The position numbers and the translations under genes were made by a program. The notes under the pieces were generated by a model. The model was not told the DNA's origin, ran no database searches, and saw only the letters and a list, made by a program, of their open reading frames with translations. From contig NC_135567.1 in the NCBI RefSeq assembly GCF_964340395.1, positions 17,625,306-17,689,305 on the forward strand: a stretch of DNA of 64,000 bases, in the 5' to 3' direction. Positions 60,410 to 64,000 of the stretch are shown in pieces; positions within the stretch are counted from its first letter, which is position 1, and each line of letters begins with the position of its first letter. The DNA comes from Glandiceps talaboti. Taxonomy: Eukaryota > Hemichordata > Enteropneusta > Spengelidae.

Positions 60410-63400
60410 GAATTTCACACATCTTAGATTTTCGATTATGGACAGGTTTAACCAACATTTTTGTTGCAGCACTTCCTCCAATCATTCCTTTGCCATCAGG
60501 TTTAGTTTTCACAATGATAGACAGGTACTCATAGAAATCAACAGTTCCCGATTGATCTGTGTCAACTTCTTTCATCATGGCGTCAATTTCTTTCTTTGTA
60601 GCTTTACCACCTGACATTCGAATAGCTGTATCAAGTTCATCGTAGTCAAGTTCAAAGGACCCATCACGGTCAAAGTTCATGAATATCTACATATCAAAGA
60701 AAATATGTAATTGTATTATTAGTCATCGTTTAATGGGGCTGTTGATCTTTACCTGGGGTTGTCGGTGGCCGAGTGGTTAAACCACTTGCTTCTTACCACT
60801 GTGGTCAGGATTCGAACCCATTCAGGGTTGTCAGTGGCTGAGTGGTTAAACCACTTGCTTCTTACCACTGTGGTCAGGATTCGAACCCATTCAGGGTTGT
60901 CAGTGGCCGAGTGGTTAAACCACTTGCTTCTTACCACTGTGGTCAGGATTCGAACCCATTCAGGGTTGTCAGTGGCTGAGTGGTTAAACCACTTGCTTCT
61001 TACCACTGTGGTCGAGGTTCGAACCAGGGTTGTCGGTGGCCGAGTGGTTAAACCACTTGCCTCTTACCACTGTAGTCGGGGTTCGAACCCATTCAGGGTT
61101 GTCGGTGGCCGAGTGGTTAAACCACTTGCCTATTACCACTGTGGTCGGGGTTCATTGTTCTTTTTTCCAAGTAGGAAAATATAGTAGAGTTGTCTTCAGA
61201 ATACAACCCAAAATGATACCAATTTGTCGTCCATTTTGCTACTTTCATAAATATATGTATATATGTAATCATAGCTTACTTTTAATAGTTCTGTGACCTC
61301 CTCTTTAACATTTGCTGCACCTCCCAGTATCTTTGTTGCTCTGTCCATGTCAATATTCCATTTGACTTGCTTTGCCTGGAACGAGGCTTTTAGATTTGCG
61401 CCCACTCCTTGTCGTATACCCTTCACTGGTTGCCTATAGCAACCATTTGTCACTTTTCGATGGGACTGTATGAAATTAAGATTTGGCTGAAATAAAGTAA
61501 AATAAAGAACTTTTCTTATATTTTTCAACTAACATATTTTTCTAATTATATATAATATTCCTAATTATCCAATTCCTGAAGTAATTCTCAATTTTATTTT
61601 TCAGCTAACTCTTACATGTCTTAGCTAATTCTTATATTACTGAGGTAATTTTTACATTTTTCAGCAAATTCTTATATTTATCAGCTGATGGTAATTTATC
61701 TATACTCTATGAGTCACATCCAATCATGAACGTTCTGAGACGATAACAAATCTTACCTGTCCTCCTATTGGTACCTCAATAGGTGTCTCTAACATCTGAT
61801 AGCTTCCAGCCAATGATTGGCCATCAGCTGATAGGGATGCATTGATAATAAACGTCTGCTTAATGACACCAATTTTTACAGTACCACCAACTCGTAGATT
61901 TGAACCCTGGAAGTAGGAGTTTTCATCAAGTGAGAATTCTATAGCACGGAACTTAGCCAGGACTAGTGTACCACTCAATTTGTTCCCATCCATCGCTGTT
62001 ATAACAATGGCTGCCTCTTCAATGTCATTACCATCACCAATGTATAGTAACCATTCACCTTTAATAAACAAAAACATAGGTCAAGTACATAATTAAACAC
62101 AAATTAATTAATCAATAGTTAAATATATGTGATATCAATGATTCCAGCTGATAGTATCGATTAAAATTTTGTTCCAAACCCAAGTCTGTAAGGTACATAA
62201 TAATTATATTTTGTCAGATGTATGTAACGAGCACTCACAAAAGAACAAACGACAGTAAACGTAACAGCCAAAAAGAAATAGTGACATGTACACTACATCA
62301 GATTTTATAAGATTGATAGTTACCTGTGATGTCTGCCACTCTGTTATGTCCATTGATTTCACAAATAATATTAACCAACGTTGTCAGGTGACTGTCGTAT
62401 TTTTGTTCAAAGGCCTTTAGGTCTTTAGGGTCAGGTGTGTTCAAGTTGGAACATTCTCTGAAATCCACCCAGGAAACTTCAGATAGTTCCCTAGCAACGT
62501 TGTGTGGTAGTTGTCCTCCTTTGTAGTGACTGGATACCAATTGTTGACGAGGGTCACTGCTCTTTTTTGTCTCAGGTAGGACAACAGGGATGACAGTTCT
62601 ACCAATCTCACGTGCCATACGTACTTCCTTGGTACACAGTGATGATGCAATATAGTTTTCGGATATTGCTGACACAACACAACCTGGAAAGTAGAATACA
62701 TGGAATATTTTTCCTCAGTGATAGGATGACGTGACGTCACAATTTCTCAAAGTGAACACTGGGGGTGCTATAATTTAGGACAAAATGGCGACATGCATAA
62801 CTTTGTTATTTTGGAAGCTAAAACCGATTTTTAAGCTATACAAAAGATAATTGAATTCAAAAAATGGTATAAATCACTAGTCACACATTTATTTTATCAA
62901 TAAGACTTGCACTGTCATTTGATTTGACCTTCCCTTTAATATCAGAGAGATAAACATACTGCCCACTTCAAGTAACCGTTCACCTGTTCTGCAACCACAT
63001 CGAAACCAATAAGAAACTGCAACTTCAACACTAAGATAGCAATTTTTAATTACATTTTTTCTGTTATGAAGTGAAGTAAACCATTAAAATGTACTGCAAC
63101 TAGATGCAGACACGGGGGTGTCATGTATTTTACTGGTGGTAAGTTTTATGTTTTACCTATGTCATATACTTATGTTTTACCTGTTGTATGTTCACATTCT
63201 ATATTTGTATGTCCTCATAGGAAAATTCTTGCTATGGAATGTTGTTGTTAATTGTTTCCTCACCTGATTTCCTGACAGCCCTGGTGATATCTTCACTCCA
63301 ATTAACACCTACATCCATACGTCTATCCCTCCATACAGTGATGTCATACTTCTCTAGATAGCTCTGTAATAGGTCAATCCATCCTGCATCCCAGCTACGA

Positions 63401-63957
63401 TAACTTATCATGACGTCATACTCACTGAAATGTTGACTTCTGGCTTCCTCTTCTAGAGACTCTAGACCTGAACATGAAGAACATTAAAGATACGATGTCT
63501 TAGTGGGTTGGTATTTGGATGGATGGATGGATGGATGGATGGGTGGATAGATGTATGTATGTATGTATGTATGTATGTATGTATGTATGTATGTATGTAT
63601 GTATGTACGTACGTGTATGTATGTATGCATGTATGTATGTATGTATGTATGGATGGATGGATGGATGGATGGATGGATGGACGGATGGGGGATTGTGGAT
63701 ACGCATGTTGTTGTTCACCTATCACATTCTTTCCTACATTATAGACCATCATTAACATTAACCAATCACAGCAAGCATTCTTTCCTACATTATCAACCAC
63801 CATAGTCATTAACCAATCACATCAAATGTTCTTCCTTACCTGCTATCAACCCATCGCTGTCATTGATCAAGAAATAAACTCTCCAATCTTTTCTCCTCTC
63901 AAAGTCTAAATCAAATTCATATCGCATTTGTCCAATCTTTTGACCGCCTGTCGACAT
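60405..63957 (-). CDS. TIR domain - EF-hand protein with C-terminal CaaX-like motif
   Basis: Exons: 63957-63840, 63467-63264, 62683-62324, 62058-61757, 61486-61280, 60686-60405. Phases agree, giving 490 residues from the ATG at 63957. The frame is open to the window edge, so the true start may lie outside. TIR domain about 56-180: YDVMISYRSWD, a BB-loop-like DRRMDVGVNWSEDI, CVVSAISENYIASSLC, and KEVRMAREIGRTVIPVVL. Glu127 of KEV sits where NAD-cleaving TIRs such as SARM1 carry their catalytic glutamate. Residues 228-328 form a beta-rich domain I do not recognise. 329-397 is a linker. Two canonical EF-hand loops are DRDGSFELDYDE (403-414) and DTDQSGTVDFYE (439-450). The protein ends RKSKMCEIQ, a basic stretch plus a possible farnesylation signal. 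Calcium-regulated, membrane-attached innate signalling or NAD metabolism is inference. Confidence 0.82.
60756..61153 (+). repeat. six-copy tandem array of tRNA-like SINE heads
   Basis: Units start at 60756, 60825, 60894, 60963, 61027 and 61096, with 69-bp spacing and one 64-bp unit. Each has gttgtcggtggccgagtggt, with A box TGGCCGAGTGG (TGGCTGAGTGG in two), then accacttgcttcttaccact, then a B-box-like GATTCGAACCC or GGTTCGAACC. No matching acceptor stem or usable anticodon arm is seen, so these are not normal tRNA genes. The array lies antisense in the last intron (60687-61279) of the TIR gene. Its head is related to the SINE at 18922-19180. Confidence 0.88.
63519..63690. repeat. GATG/TATG microsatellite in TIR gene intron
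   Basis: GATG units, then TATG, then GATG again, in the intron 63468-63839. Met-Asp-Gly-Trp and Cys-Met-Tyr-Val frames are artefacts. Confidence 0.95.
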
Positions 63958-64000
63958 TTCTCGTTTACCGACCAGTTTAGCCGACTTCCGTATATATTTG

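Noticed and set aside
60756-61153. A cluster of functional tRNA-Leu or tRNA-Ser genes
   Set aside because: The A box and near B box are present, but the units lack a matching acceptor stem, a variable arm and a clear anticodon loop, and at 69 bp they are too short for class II tRNAs.
60749-61184. Open frames of 85, 88 and 141 residues over the tRNA-like array (WLNHLLLTTVV type)
   Set aside because: These are readings of a 69-bp repeat (23 codons). The DNA is recognisably tRNA-derived.

Overview
This is eukaryotic, AT-rich DNA from an animal with ordinary GT-AG introns. It is loaded with microsatellites, minisatellites, fold-back elements and tRNA-derived SINEs. The gene families (cartilage-intermediate-layer-like proteins, a TIR domain with EF-hands, a histamine-N-methyltransferase-like enzyme, TMEM267) point to a marine invertebrate deuterostome such as a lancelet or hemichordate. 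That placement is inference; nothing here names the species.

Layout. 1-470: first exon of a histamine-N-methyltransferase-like gene on the minus strand, running off the left edge. 470-7700: intergenic DNA with microsatellites, a TTAA-flanked fold-back element and a minisatellite. 7717-8760: TMEM267 homologue (minus), whose promoter probably lies near 10.2 kb and is shared head-to-head with the next gene. 10.3-22.8 kb: a ten-coding-exon leucine-rich-repeat gene (plus), predicted 1059 residues, with a large acidic Ser/Thr/Asp-rich disordered insert encoded by one exon. 22.8-59.8 kb: two tandem segments of about 18-19 kb, each with one CILP-like gene on the minus strand (gene A 26081-40101, gene B 45440-55860). 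60.4-64.0 kb: a minus-strand gene joining a TIR domain, a beta-rich domain, two EF-hands and a C-terminal CaaX-like motif.

Both CILP-like genes have the same plan: a short basic N-terminus and one membrane segment (type II anchor), a mucin-like Ser/Thr/Pro region, a thrombospondin type-1 repeat, a carboxypeptidase-regulatory-like domain, an Ig domain split over two exons, and one large CILP exon carrying a furin site. Exon junctions up to the Ig domain are nearly all phase 1. Gene A has two intact candidate first exons and one broken one. The 5' parts of the two genes are almost identical, while their 3' coding exons have diverged strongly.

The rest is mostly repeats. Several are tied to genes: a minisatellite grown from the last coding exon of the LRR gene, seven copies of a splice acceptor before its largest exon, a nine-copy 81-bp coding repeat in gene B, and a six-copy array of tRNA-like SINE heads in an intron of the TIR gene. 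All gene models were assembled by eye from reading frames, splice sites and phase agreement; none was checked against transcripts or databases.
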